Below, piece after piece: positions 56,949 through 64,000 of a stretch of DNA of 64,000 nt (the first letter of the stretch is position 1; every line of letters begins with the position of its first letter). Made by a program: the position numbers and the translations under genes. The stretch is taken from contig NZ_CM001403.1 of NCBI RefSeq assembly GCF_000166195.2, positions 1 to 64,000 of the forward strand. The letters are read 5' to 3'. This DNA is from Mucilaginibacter paludis DSM 18603 (GTDB lineage Bacteria > Bacteroidota > Bacteroidia > Sphingobacteriales > Sphingobacteriaceae). A model generated the notes under the pieces. It was not told where the DNA came from. It ran no database searches and saw only the letters and a program-made list of their open reading frames with translations.

Positions 56949-57386
56949 ATGCTTTCTAAAAAAACTAAATATGCGATTAAAGCTTTGGTAAGCTTAGGCA
57001 AAAACATGGGAAATCCGCCCGTGCAGATATCAAAAATCGCAGAAGAAGAAAAGATACCAAAAAAATTCCTGGAACAAATACTCTTAGATCTAAGAAATGC
57101 CGGCTTTTTATATAGCAAGAAAGGTGCTGGAGGCGGTTACAGCTTGAATAAAGACCCCAAAGAAATATTTTTAGTACAGGTAATGCGCATTACTGACGGG
57201 CCAATTGCGATGGTGCCCTGTGCGAGCCTTAATTTTTACCACAAATGCGAGGAGTGTAAATCCGAACTGACGTGTGGCATCAGGAGCGTTTTTATTGATG
57301 TAAGGGATGTTACCTTGAAAATTTTAAGCGAAACAAGTATTGCCGATATTATTGAACGGGAAGTTAATCTGATTTCATTAATATAA
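56949..57386 (+). CDS. Rrf2-family transcriptional regulator, 145 aa
   Basis: The winged helix is typical (LSKKTKYAIKALVSLGKNMG, VQISKIAEEEKIPKKFLEQI, KKGAGGGYSL). Cysteines in PCASLNFYHKCEECKSELTC lie where IscR, NsrR and relatives bind an Fe-S cluster, although the spacing (C-x8-C-x2-C-x5-C) is not exactly IscR-like. It immediately precedes the sulfate-reduction genes in the same direction, so it may regulate sulfur assimilation (CymR-like). The target is inferred. Confidence 0.88.
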   Translation: MLSKKTKYAIKALVSLGKNMGNPPVQISKIAEEEKIPKKFLEQILLDLRNAGFLYSKKGAGGGYSLNKDPKEIFLVQVMRITDGPIAMVPCASLNFYHKCEECKSELTCGIRSVFIDVRDVTLKILSETSIADIIEREVNLISLI

Positions 57387-57455
57387 TTTAAATGTAAGAT
57401 ATTAATCCAGCTGAATTATTTTACTATTAAGACTATCTTTTCTATATACTTTATA

Positions 57456-57463
57456 TATCTTTG
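57456..57463 (+). promoter_or_regulatory. -7 box of the sulfate-assimilation operon
   Basis: TATCTTTG matches TAnnTTTG. A start point about 7 bases later (near 57470) would begin the transcript just at or before the leader peptide. The upstream -33 area is a T-rich stretch (near 57438). Confidence 0.5.
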
Positions 57464-57488
57464 TAAAATGAATTTAAACAAACTCTTT

Positions 57489-57530
57489 ATGCTTAACCGT
57501 TGTTGCCTGTTATGCAGCGTTTTATGGTGA
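57489..57530 (+). CDS. cysteine-rich leader peptide, 13 aa (or 20 aa from 57468)
   Basis: MLNRCCLLCSVLW, then TGA. Three cysteine codons (TGT TGC ... TGC) in a 13-codon ORF right after an apparent promoter and 98 bp before sulfite reductase mark it as a leader peptide whose translation senses charged tRNA-Cys. An in-frame ATG at 57468 would extend it by seven residues, but it overlaps the predicted transcription start, so the later ATG is preferred. It is too short for standard gene calling. Confidence 0.7.
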   Translation: MLNRCCLLCSVLW

Positions 57531-57603
57531 TAAAGGGTAAGTTGATGACGATATGAAGTTAATAAATACCCCTCTTTAGCCTGGCCAAAGGGGAATTTTT
57601 TTT
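57531..57603 (+). promoter_or_regulatory. cysteine attenuator: antiterminator and terminator hairpin
   Basis: A terminator-like stem (CCCC at 57569-57572 with GGGG at 57590-57593, inner TT/AA and GC/GC pairs with small bulges) is followed by eight T (57596-57603). TAAAGGG at 57531-57537, directly after the leader stop, can pair over seven bases with CTCTTTA (57572-57578), the left arm of that stem. A ribosome stalled at the Cys codons would leave TAAAGGG free and prevent the terminator. The mechanism is inference from the pairing. Confidence 0.65.
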
Positions 57604-57627
57604 AAATGATAGTGCTAAAATTATTAT

Positions 57628-59733
57628 ATGCAAAGCTTTAGGACCGAGCTGGAGAACCCGGTAGTTGAAAAGGATATTATAGACCTTGAACAAAAGATAC
57701 GCGATTTTCGCGAGGGCAAAATTCATGATGAAAAGTTCAAGAGTTTACGCTTAGCCCGCGGAGTGTATGGCCAAAGGCAACCCGGCGTACAAATGGTACG
57801 TATTAAACTGCCTTTTGGCAAGGTTACCTTTAAGCAGCTTTTAAAAATTGCCGATATATCTGACGAGTACGCCAGCAGTAACCTGCACCTCACCACTCGC
57901 CAGGATATCCAGATCCATTATGTGAGCCTGGAGCGCACGCCCGAACTTTGGGCTAAGCTTGAACAGGATGATGTTACGCTGCGTGAAGCCTGTGGCAATA
58001 CCGTGCGTAATGTAACCTCCTCTCCTGCTTCGGGTATCGACCCGCAGGAAGTTTTTGATGTTTCGCCTTATGCACATGCTGTGTTTGCGTTTTTTCTGCG
58101 GAACCCGATCTGTCAGGAAATGGGCCGTAAATTCAAGATCTCCTTTTCATCCAGCGAAGCTGATACAGCCTTCTCCTTTATTCACGACCTGGGTTTTATC
58201 CCGAAGGTAAAATTTGAGAATGGCCAGGAAGTACGCGGCTTTAAGGTAATGTTAGGCGGCGGCTTAGGCGCGCAACCTGCATTGGCGCATGTTGTACATG
58301 AGTTTTTGCACGAAGATCAGATCATCCCTTATACTGAATCTGTGATCCGGGTGTTTGACCGCTATGGCGAAAGGAATAACCGGAATAAAGCGAGGTTAAA
58401 ATTCCTGATCCAAAAAATTGGCTTGGAAGAGTTTTTAAGACTGGTTGACGAAGAACGAATTGCCAACAAGGTAAAAAGTTACAAAATTGACCGCGATGCA
58501 GTGCCTCAACCTGAAGCACCCGGCGTGGTTAAATATCCCGAAGTCGAGATCACTAACCCCGCACGCTATAAACACTGGAGAGCCACCAACGTTTTTGAAC
58601 AAAAGCAAAAAGGTTTTTTTGGCGTATATATTAAGGTAGAAGTTGGCGATATACCTACCGCGCAAGCACGCCAACTGGTTGATGCCATAAGCCCCTACGT
58701 TGCCGACGAAATACGCATTACCCAAAACCAGGGCCTGCTTTTAAAATTTGCACGCGAAGAGGCTTTACCGCATTTATTTAACGGGTTAAGCGCGCTGGGC
58801 CTTGCCGCCCCGGGGTTTGACAGCGTTGCCGATGTAACTACCTGCCCCGGTACCGATACCTGTAACTTAGGCATCTCAAACAGCATGACCCTCTCTAAAG
58901 TATTGGAAGATGTGGTATATAGCGAATATGAAGACCTGATTTATAACCGGGATATCAAGATCAAGATCAGTGGCTGCATGAACTCGTGCGGGCAGCATGG
59001 GCTGGCCCATATTGGCTTTCATGGCAGCTCGTTAAAAGCGCAGGGTAAAGTTCTACCATCGGTACAGGTATTACTGGGCGGTGGTATTGTTGGCGACGGT
59101 ATTGGCCGCGCGGCCGATAAGATAACCAAGGTTCCGGCTAAACGCGCTACCACTGTTTTAAGGGCGGTGCTGAACGATTATCAGGCCAATACCAATGACA
59201 ACGAACTTTTTAACGATTATTACGACAGACAGGGTAAAGATTACTTTTACCAGTTGCTGAAGCCGATTGCCGACCTGACCACGCTGCAAGATGATGAATT
59301 TGTTGACTGGGGCCACGAGGAAACCTTTGCTACCGCTATTGGTGTTGGCGAATGCGCCGGTGTGGTGATTGACCTGGTAGCTACCCTGATATTTGAAGCT
59401 GAAGAAAAATTTGGCTGGGCCAGGCAAGCATTTGATGACAACAGATTTGCCGATTCTATTTATCACTCTTATAGTGTGTTTATTAGTGCAGCCAAAGCCT
59501 TATTGCTTGATAAAGGCGTTAACAGCAGCACCCATGCCGGTATTATCCGCGAGTTTGATGTGCAGTACGTTGCCACTGGCGAAATTGAATTAAGCGGATC
59601 AACCTTTGACGAACTGATTTTACAGATCAATAAAAATGAGCCGTCGGAGCAATTTGCCGCTCAATATTTACAACAGGCGGAAAGCTTTGTACAAACTGTA
59701 AAAGCTAAACGCGAGGCGCTGATCCAATTATAA
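57628..59733 (+). CDS. sulfite (nitrite) reductase haemoprotein with C-terminal HEPN-like domain, 701 aa
   Basis: It reduces sulfite to sulfide with ferredoxin-type electrons. Two ferredoxin-like half-domains and siroheme/4Fe-4S domains are visible; cluster ligands lie in TCPGTDTCNLG (about 405-411) and SGCMNSCGQHG (about 450-454). Residues about 575-695 (FADSIYHSYSVFISAAKALL...) look like a HEPN helical domain fused to the end. No flavoprotein subunit (CysJ) follows, so the electron donor is probably ferredoxin. First structural gene after the attenuator. Confidence 0.9.
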   Translation: MQSFRTELENPVVEKDIIDLEQKIRDFREGKIHDEKFKSLRLARGVYGQRQPGVQMVRIKLPFGKVTFKQLLKIADISDEYASSNLHLTTRQDIQIHYVSLERTPELWAKLEQDDVTLREACGNTVRNVTSSPASGIDPQEVFDVSPYAHAVFAFFLRNPICQEMGRKFKISFSSSEADTAFSFIHDLGFIPKVKFENGQEVRGFKVMLGGGLGAQPALAHVVHEFLHEDQIIPYTESVIRVFDRYGERNNRNKARLKFLIQKIGLEEFLRLVDEERIANKVKSYKIDRDAVPQPEAPGVVKYPEVEITNPARYKHWRATNVFEQKQKGFFGVYIKVEVGDIPTAQARQLVDAISPYVADEIRITQNQGLLLKFAREEALPHLFNGLSALGLAAPGFDSVADVTTCPGTDTCNLGISNSMTLSKVLEDVVYSEYEDLIYNRDIKIKISGCMNSCGQHGLAHIGFHGSSLKAQGKVLPSVQVLLGGGIVGDGIGRAADKITKVPAKRATTVLRAVLNDYQANTNDNELFNDYYDRQGKDYFYQLLKPIADLTTLQDDEFVDWGHEETFATAIGVGECAGVVIDLVATLIFEAEEKFGWARQAFDDNRFADSIYHSYSVFISAAKALLLDKGVNSSTHAGIIREFDVQYVATGEIELSGSTFDELILQINKNEPSEQFAAQYLQQAESFVQTVKAKREALIQL

Positions 59734-59742
59734 TAAAAGATA

Positions 59743-61260
59743 ATGAGCTTGGTGCCAAAAAACAACGCGATAACCGAAAGCCAGGATGCCGTTCAGGATG
59801 GCAACCCGCTTTTCCCGGTTTTTTTAAAGCTTAACCAGTTACACACGGTATTGGTTGGCGCGGGCAATATTGGGCTTGAGAAATTAACGGCCATATTAAG
59901 CAACAGCGCCCAGGCTAAGGTAACTATCATTGCCGAACAAATATCAACCCAGGTGTACGATTTGGCAGCCCGCTTTCCGCAGGTTACCGTTTTGCAAAAA
60001 ACCTTTGCGGAGGACGATCTGAAAGGCGCCAACTTAGTAGTGGTTGCTACCGGGAACGAGTCTTTAAACAATTACATCAGGGAGGTAGCACATCAGCATA
60101 ACCTGCTCATCAATGTGGCGGATAAACCTTCGCTGTGCGATTTTTATTTAGGGTCGATAGTGCAAAAAGGCGATTTAAAAATTGCCATATCTACCAACGG
60201 AAAATCGCCAACGGTAGCCAAGCGGTTAAAGGAGGTTTTAAACGATAACCTGCCCCAAGAACTGGATACTACCCTGCAACAAATGAGCCAGCTGCGCGAA
60301 ACTTTGAGCGGCGATTTTGCATCCAAGGTTAAAAAGCTGAACGAGGTAACATCTATTTTAGTTGAACCCAAGGCAGATATCTCCGTACGGAAAAACTTCA
60401 ATTGGCTGATCTGGTGCTCCATTATAGCCTCACTGGCTATTACCATAACTGCCTTCTGGCTTAAAAACCCCGACTTTCAGAGCTTTGTACAAACAATAAG
60501 CCCAACTTTCTATTACTTTTTAGCGGCGGGTTTTGTATTCGCCATGATAGATGGAGCCATCGGCATGTCGTACGGGGTGACATCAACCACCTTCTCGTTA
60601 ACCATGGGTATCCCTCCGGCCACGGCAAGTATGGGTGTCCATTTATCCGAAATTATGAGCAACGGCATTGCCGGGTGGATGCACTACCGTATGGGCAATG
60701 TTAACTGGCGCTTATTTAAATTATTGCTCATTCCGGGCATTATCGGCGCAGTTTTAGGAGCCTACATCTTATCGTCGCTCGAGCACTACAGCATGTACAC
60801 TAAGCCTGTAGTATCATTATATACCTTAATTTTAGGCTGTGTTATATTTTCAAAGGCTTTTAAGGGTAAACGTAAAAGAGCGGACAAAAAAATTAAGCGG
60901 ATCTCGTTACTCGGTTTTGGCGGCGGCTTTATTGATGCTGTTGGCGGCGGCGGATGGGGATCAATCGTATTATCGTCATTAATAGCCGGTGGGCGTAACG
61001 CCCGCTTCTCCTTAGGCACAGTAAAGCTGTCGCGCTTTTTTATCGCCATGATGAGCTCACTCACCTTTATCACCATGCTAAGCCATGGTAACCATTGGGA
61101 AGCCGTAGCCGGCATGATTATCGGCAGCGCCCTGGCCTCGCCTATCGCCGCCAAGGTATCCAATCAAATCTCTACCAAAGCCATTATGGTTTCTGTGGCG
61201 GTTATTGTAATTTTGATTAGTTTATATAGTATTGAAAAATTTATAGTTAAAATACTATAA
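59743..61260 (+). CDS. siroheme synthase domain fused to TauE/SafE-family exporter, 505 aa
   Basis: Residues about 20-215 are a Met8/CysG-N-like precorrin-2 dehydrogenase/ferrochelatase (TVLVGAGNIGLEKLTAIL, LVVVATGNESLNNYI, ISTNGKSPTVAKRLKEVL). Residues about 220-505 hold some eight membrane helices of the TSUP (TauE/SafE) family (GFVFAMIDGAIGMSYGVTST, GGGFIDAVGGGGWGSIVLSS). One chain thus makes the siroheme cofactor for the preceding enzyme and probably moves sulfite or a related anion. It begins 9 bp after the sulfite reductase stop. Confidence 0.9.
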   Translation: MSLVPKNNAITESQDAVQDGNPLFPVFLKLNQLHTVLVGAGNIGLEKLTAILSNSAQAKVTIIAEQISTQVYDLAARFPQVTVLQKTFAEDDLKGANLVVVATGNESLNNYIREVAHQHNLLINVADKPSLCDFYLGSIVQKGDLKIAISTNGKSPTVAKRLKEVLNDNLPQELDTTLQQMSQLRETLSGDFASKVKKLNEVTSILVEPKADISVRKNFNWLIWCSIIASLAITITAFWLKNPDFQSFVQTISPTFYYFLAAGFVFAMIDGAIGMSYGVTSTTFSLTMGIPPATASMGVHLSEIMSNGIAGWMHYRMGNVNWRLFKLLLIPGIIGAVLGAYILSSLEHYSMYTKPVVSLYTLILGCVIFSKAFKGKRKRADKKIKRISLLGFGGGFIDAVGGGGWGSIVLSSLIAGGRNARFSLGTVKLSRFFIAMMSSLTFITMLSHGNHWEAVAGMIIGSALASPIAAKVSNQISTKAIMVSVAVIVILISLYSIEKFIVKIL

Positions 61261-61270
61261 ATACAAGGCC

Positions 61271-62014
61271 ATGAGCAAAGTAGTACAACAAATAAAACAG
61301 CAAACAGAAGGCTTAAAACCTGTTGAAGCCTTATCCTTGCTGGCTAAGCTTTTTCCGGGTAAAATTATATTTTCAACCAGTTTTGGCTGGGAAGACCAGG
61401 TGATAAGCCATATCATATTTGCCAATAACCTGCCCATTAAAGTTTTCACTTTAGAAACAGGCCGCCTTTTCCCAGAAACTTACTATACCTGGAACCGCAC
61501 ACTCGAAATGTACGGCAAACCAATCCATGCTTACTATCCGCAACATGATGCCGTTGAGCGCATGGTAAGCACCAAAGGCCCGAGCAGTTTTTACGAATCT
61601 GTTGAAAACCGTAAGGAATGTTGCGGTATCCGCAAACTCGAGCCCCTAAAGCGCGCGCTGGCAGGCAATGAGGTATGGATAACCGGCATCAGGGCAGATC
61701 AATCGGCCAACCGCGAAGAGATGCACAACGTGGAATGGGACGAAGGCAACCAATTAGTTAAATTCCACCCTATTTTTGACTGGACGCTTAACGACGTTAA
61801 ACAATTTATTAAAGATAACAACGTACCCTATAATCCCTTGCACGACAAAGGCTTCCCCAGCATTGGCTGCGCGCCTTGCACCCGTGCGGTACAGCCGGGC
61901 GAGGATTTCCGCGCCGGAAGATGGTGGTGGGAAGATCAATCAAAAAAAGAATGTGGCTTGCATGCTACCGGAACGCACGAGGAGGCGGAAGAAACTTTTT
62001 TTGAAAAGAAGTAA
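61271..62014 (+). CDS. cysH: adenylylsulfate (APS) reductase, CysH family, 247 aa
   Basis: Reduces activated sulfate to sulfite with thioredoxin. CC in RKECCGIRKLEPL (about 117-118) and CAPC in GCAPCTRAV (about 203-206) are the two cysteine pairs that hold the [4Fe-4S] cluster of APS-type enzymes; KKECGLH near the C-terminus (about 231-237) carries the catalytic Cys. The cluster cysteines argue for APS rather than PAPS as substrate. It follows the fusion gene by 10 bp. Confidence 0.93.
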   Translation: MSKVVQQIKQQTEGLKPVEALSLLAKLFPGKIIFSTSFGWEDQVISHIIFANNLPIKVFTLETGRLFPETYYTWNRTLEMYGKPIHAYYPQHDAVERMVSTKGPSSFYESVENRKECCGIRKLEPLKRALAGNEVWITGIRADQSANREEMHNVEWDEGNQLVKFHPIFDWTLNDVKQFIKDNNVPYNPLHDKGFPSIGCAPCTRAVQPGEDFRAGRWWWEDQSKKECGLHATGTHEEAEETFFEKK

Positions 62015-62027
62015 TTAGACTATTGAT

Positions 62028-62933
62028 ATGAGTAGAAACAAACTGGATTATTTAGACGATCTTGAAGCTGAGGCGATATATATTTTACGCGAAGTAGCAG
62101 GTCAATTTGAAAAACCTGCCCTGCTGTTTTCGGGCGGTAAGGATTCCATTACCCTGGTACGCCTTGCCGAAAAAGCTTTCAGGCCGGGTAAATTTCCTTT
62201 CCCGCTGGTACATATCGATACCGGCCATAACTTCCCCGAGACGATTACCTACCGGGATGAGATGGTAAAACGTATTGGCGAAAAATTGATTGTAGGCTAT
62301 GTTCAGGATTCTATCGACCAGGGCAAGGTAGTAGAGCAAAAAGGCAAAAATGCCAGCCGCAACGCCTTGCAAACCGTTACCTTGTTAGATACCATTGCCG
62401 AGCACCAGTTTGACGCCTGCATAGGCGGCGCACGCCGCGATGAAGAAAAGGCCCGTGCCAAAGAACGCATTTTTTCGGTACGCGACGAGTTTGGCCAATG
62501 GGACCCTAAGCGCCAGCGCCCCGAGTTATGGAATATTTATAACGGCAAGATTCATAAAGGCGAAAATGTGCGGGTTTTCCCGATAAGCAACTGGACCGAA
62601 CTGGATGTTTGGAACTACATACGCCGCGAAAACATCGCCCTGCCATCAATTTACTTTGCCCATGAGCGCGAGGTAATTACCCGCAACGGGCAACTGATGG
62701 CAGCGGCCCCAGCTCTGAACATTGATGCCGATGATGTGGTAGAGCGCAAAAATGTACGTTTCCGTACCGTTGGCGATATGACTTGTACGGCGGCGGTAGA
62801 ATCCTACGCGTTTGAAATTGACGACATCATCAGCGAGATAAGCGAATCAAAGATAAGCGAACGTGGCGCCCGTATGGACGACAAAGTAAGCGAAGCCGCC
62901 ATGGAAGACCGTAAAAAAGGTGGGTATTTTTGA
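62028..62933 (+). CDS. cysD: sulfate adenylyltransferase subunit 2
   Basis: CysD makes APS from ATP and sulfate with the GTPase subunit CysN. The PP-loop LLFSGGKDSITLVRLAEKAF (about 27-46) and HIDTGHNFPETI, IGGARRDEEKARAKER and RGARMDDKVSEAAMEDRKKG are characteristic. Length 301 aa is full. It starts 13 bp after cysH. CysN, normally next, does not begin in the following 1,067 bp, which are repeats. Confidence 0.95.
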   Translation: MSRNKLDYLDDLEAEAIYILREVAGQFEKPALLFSGGKDSITLVRLAEKAFRPGKFPFPLVHIDTGHNFPETITYRDEMVKRIGEKLIVGYVQDSIDQGKVVEQKGKNASRNALQTVTLLDTIAEHQFDACIGGARRDEEKARAKERIFSVRDEFGQWDPKRQRPELWNIYNGKIHKGENVRVFPISNWTELDVWNYIRRENIALPSIYFAHEREVITRNGQLMAAAPALNIDADDVVERKNVRFRTVGDMTCTAAVESYAFEIDDIISEISESKISERGARMDDKVSEAAMEDRKKGGYF

Positions 62934-62936
62934 GTT

Positions 62937-64000
62937 GGAAGCGGGAAGACAGAAGCAGGAAGTGAGAGGCAGGAAGTAAGAGGTTGGTTGCCGGATACTT
63001 TTGAGTTGAAAATCTTAAATCAGGAGCCTCATGCGGAAGTTTTAAACAAATAACTTAAAGCGTCATTGGGAGCAACAATCCGTCTAACTAAAAAAAGATG
63101 ACGTTTGAACCTCGAAGACTATTAGGTGCAGAAAGAAAGTGCGAAGGCCCCGACTGCACGCCGGGCCGGGAGTTGGCCTGTGGGTGGAAGGATCGGGCAG
63201 TCTTGACGTTATTCACCTGTTGTTTGTTTTTTTTAAGGTGTTCATGAGCTCCCTACGGTCGGTATTGGTTACTTTTGTGTCAAGACAAAAGTAACAGCCC
63301 TTCACGCGGCGACTGAGCGTGCCGATGCTATAAATTAAGGATACTGATTATCAGAGCAAAAATAGACGCACTGATAATCAACACCTTAAAAAGACGTCAT
63401 GATAAGGTATGAAAGCAATCGCGCGGAGGCGTGTTCGCTTTGCATAAGTAGAGATTGCTTCGTTCCTCGCAATGACGAGTGGAGAGGAACAAAAGAGCTT
63501 AATCAGAACCTTAAAAAGGCCGCATTATAAGGTACGAAACAATCACACTGAGGCATGGTCGCTCTGCATAAGTAGAGATTGCTTCGTTCCTCGCAATGAC
63601 GCGTGGAGAGGGACAAAAGAGCTTATTGATAAGCAGAACCTTAAAAAGGTGTCATTATAAGTGACAGACCCCGCGGGCCGGGAAAAAACGCGGATGACGT
63701 TTGAACCTCGCAGACTGTTAGGTGCAGAAAGAAAAGTGCGCAAAAGCCCGACTGCACGCCGGGCCAGGAGCTGGCCTGTGGGCGGAAGGATCGGGCAGTC
63801 TTGACTTTTTGGTTACTTTTGTGTCAAGACAAAAGTAACAGCCCTTCACGCGGCGACTGAGCGTGCCGATGTAGTAAATTAAAAATACTGATTATCAGAG
63901 CAAAAATAGATGAACTGATAATCAACGCCTTAACAATATGTTATTATAAGGTACGAAACAATCGCACGGAGGCATGGTCGCTTTGCATAAGTAGAGATTG
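62937..64000. repeat. mosaic of intergenic repeat units, runs to the window end
   Basis: 62937-62987 has GGAAGC-type words as at 42.9 kb. Unit A (about 110 bp, core GCACGCCGGGCC) is at about 63.10-63.20 and 63.69-63.80 kb. Unit B (about 113 bp) opens with a perfect 10-bp palindrome, GTTACTTTTG/CAAAAGTAAC, at 63268-63295 and 63812-63839, and contains GATTATCAGAGCAAAAATAGA. Unit C (about 115 bp, core GAGATTGCTTCGTTCCTCGC) is at about 63.38-63.50, 63.51-63.63 and from 63.93 to the edge. No gene is convincing; short frames are repeat-derived. Confidence 0.85.

Noticed and set aside
63472..63743. Short open frames of 62-66 codons near the window end
   Set aside because: They are read-throughs of repeat units A and C on either strand.
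1..64000. CRISPR array, prophage genes or rRNA operon
   Set aside because: No regularly spaced identical direct repeats with unique spacers, no phage structural genes and no rRNA sequence were recognised; the tandem repeats at 51.3 kb are contiguous and degenerate.

Overview
The window looks like a chromosomal segment of a Bacteroidota bacterium, most likely Sphingobacteriaceae (Mucilaginibacter- or Pedobacter-like). The evidence is a SusC/SusD pair, promoter-like TAnnTTTG boxes, a Bacteroidota-type rhamnose pathway (aldolase-dehydrogenase fusion, RhaI isomerase, GntR regulator), a sulfite reductase with a C-terminal HEPN-like domain, and an AT-rich genome with long repeat-filled spacers. No phage or plasmid backbone is visible.

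Layout. 0-10 kb: mixed small operons on the minus strand (flavodoxin, a DUF4914 P-loop protein, a U32 protein paired with a ferredoxin, an aldo/keto reductase with an AraC regulator), plus a repeat cluster at 1.2-1.7 kb and a decayed gene at 7.84 kb. 10.2-14.2 kb: an accessory patch. It holds an ORF-less group II intron placed just after a terminator hairpin, a two-gene Septu-like anti-phage module (ATPase plus HNH nuclease) and a tRNA-Leu gene whose 3' end faces the module. 14.3-24.1 kb: a minus-strand surface-polysaccharide locus (initiating sugar-phosphate transferase, GmhA and HldA for heptose, SLBB outer-membrane export protein, UDP-HexNAc dehydrogenase, KdsD and KdsA for KDO). 24.5-30.6 kb: housekeeping-type genes (an M16 peptidase pair, a universal stress protein, cystathionine beta-synthase).

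30.8-56.8 kb: a sugar-harvest region. Read from the right on the minus strand, it runs rhamnose symporter, aldolase/dehydrogenase, mutarotase, isomerase, kinase, a large DUF4450 protein, a sulfatase, GH51 arabinofuranosidase, CE12 rhamnogalacturonan acetylesterase, polysaccharide deacetylase, PL22 oligogalacturonate lyase and finally SusC/SusD. An intact IS3-family element sits just upstream of susC. A GntR regulator is divergent from the symporter. Together this is a pectin (rhamnogalacturonan) utilisation locus wired to rhamnose catabolism.

56.9-62.9 kb: assimilatory sulfate reduction on the plus strand: an Rrf2 regulator, a cysteine-rich leader peptide with a terminator hairpin (a probable transcription attenuator), sulfite reductase-HEPN, a siroheme synthase fused to a TauE/SafE exporter, CysH and CysD. 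CysN is not next to CysD. The last 1.06 kb is a mosaic of intergenic repeats whose units also occur at 1.2-1.7 kb.

The most unusual items are the cysteine attenuator, the ORF-less group II intron with a matching EBS1/IBS1 pair, the Septu-like module next to tRNA-Leu, the siroheme-exporter fusion, and the HPr-kinase-like P-loop in the DUF4914 protein. All calls come from reading the sequence; no database search was run.
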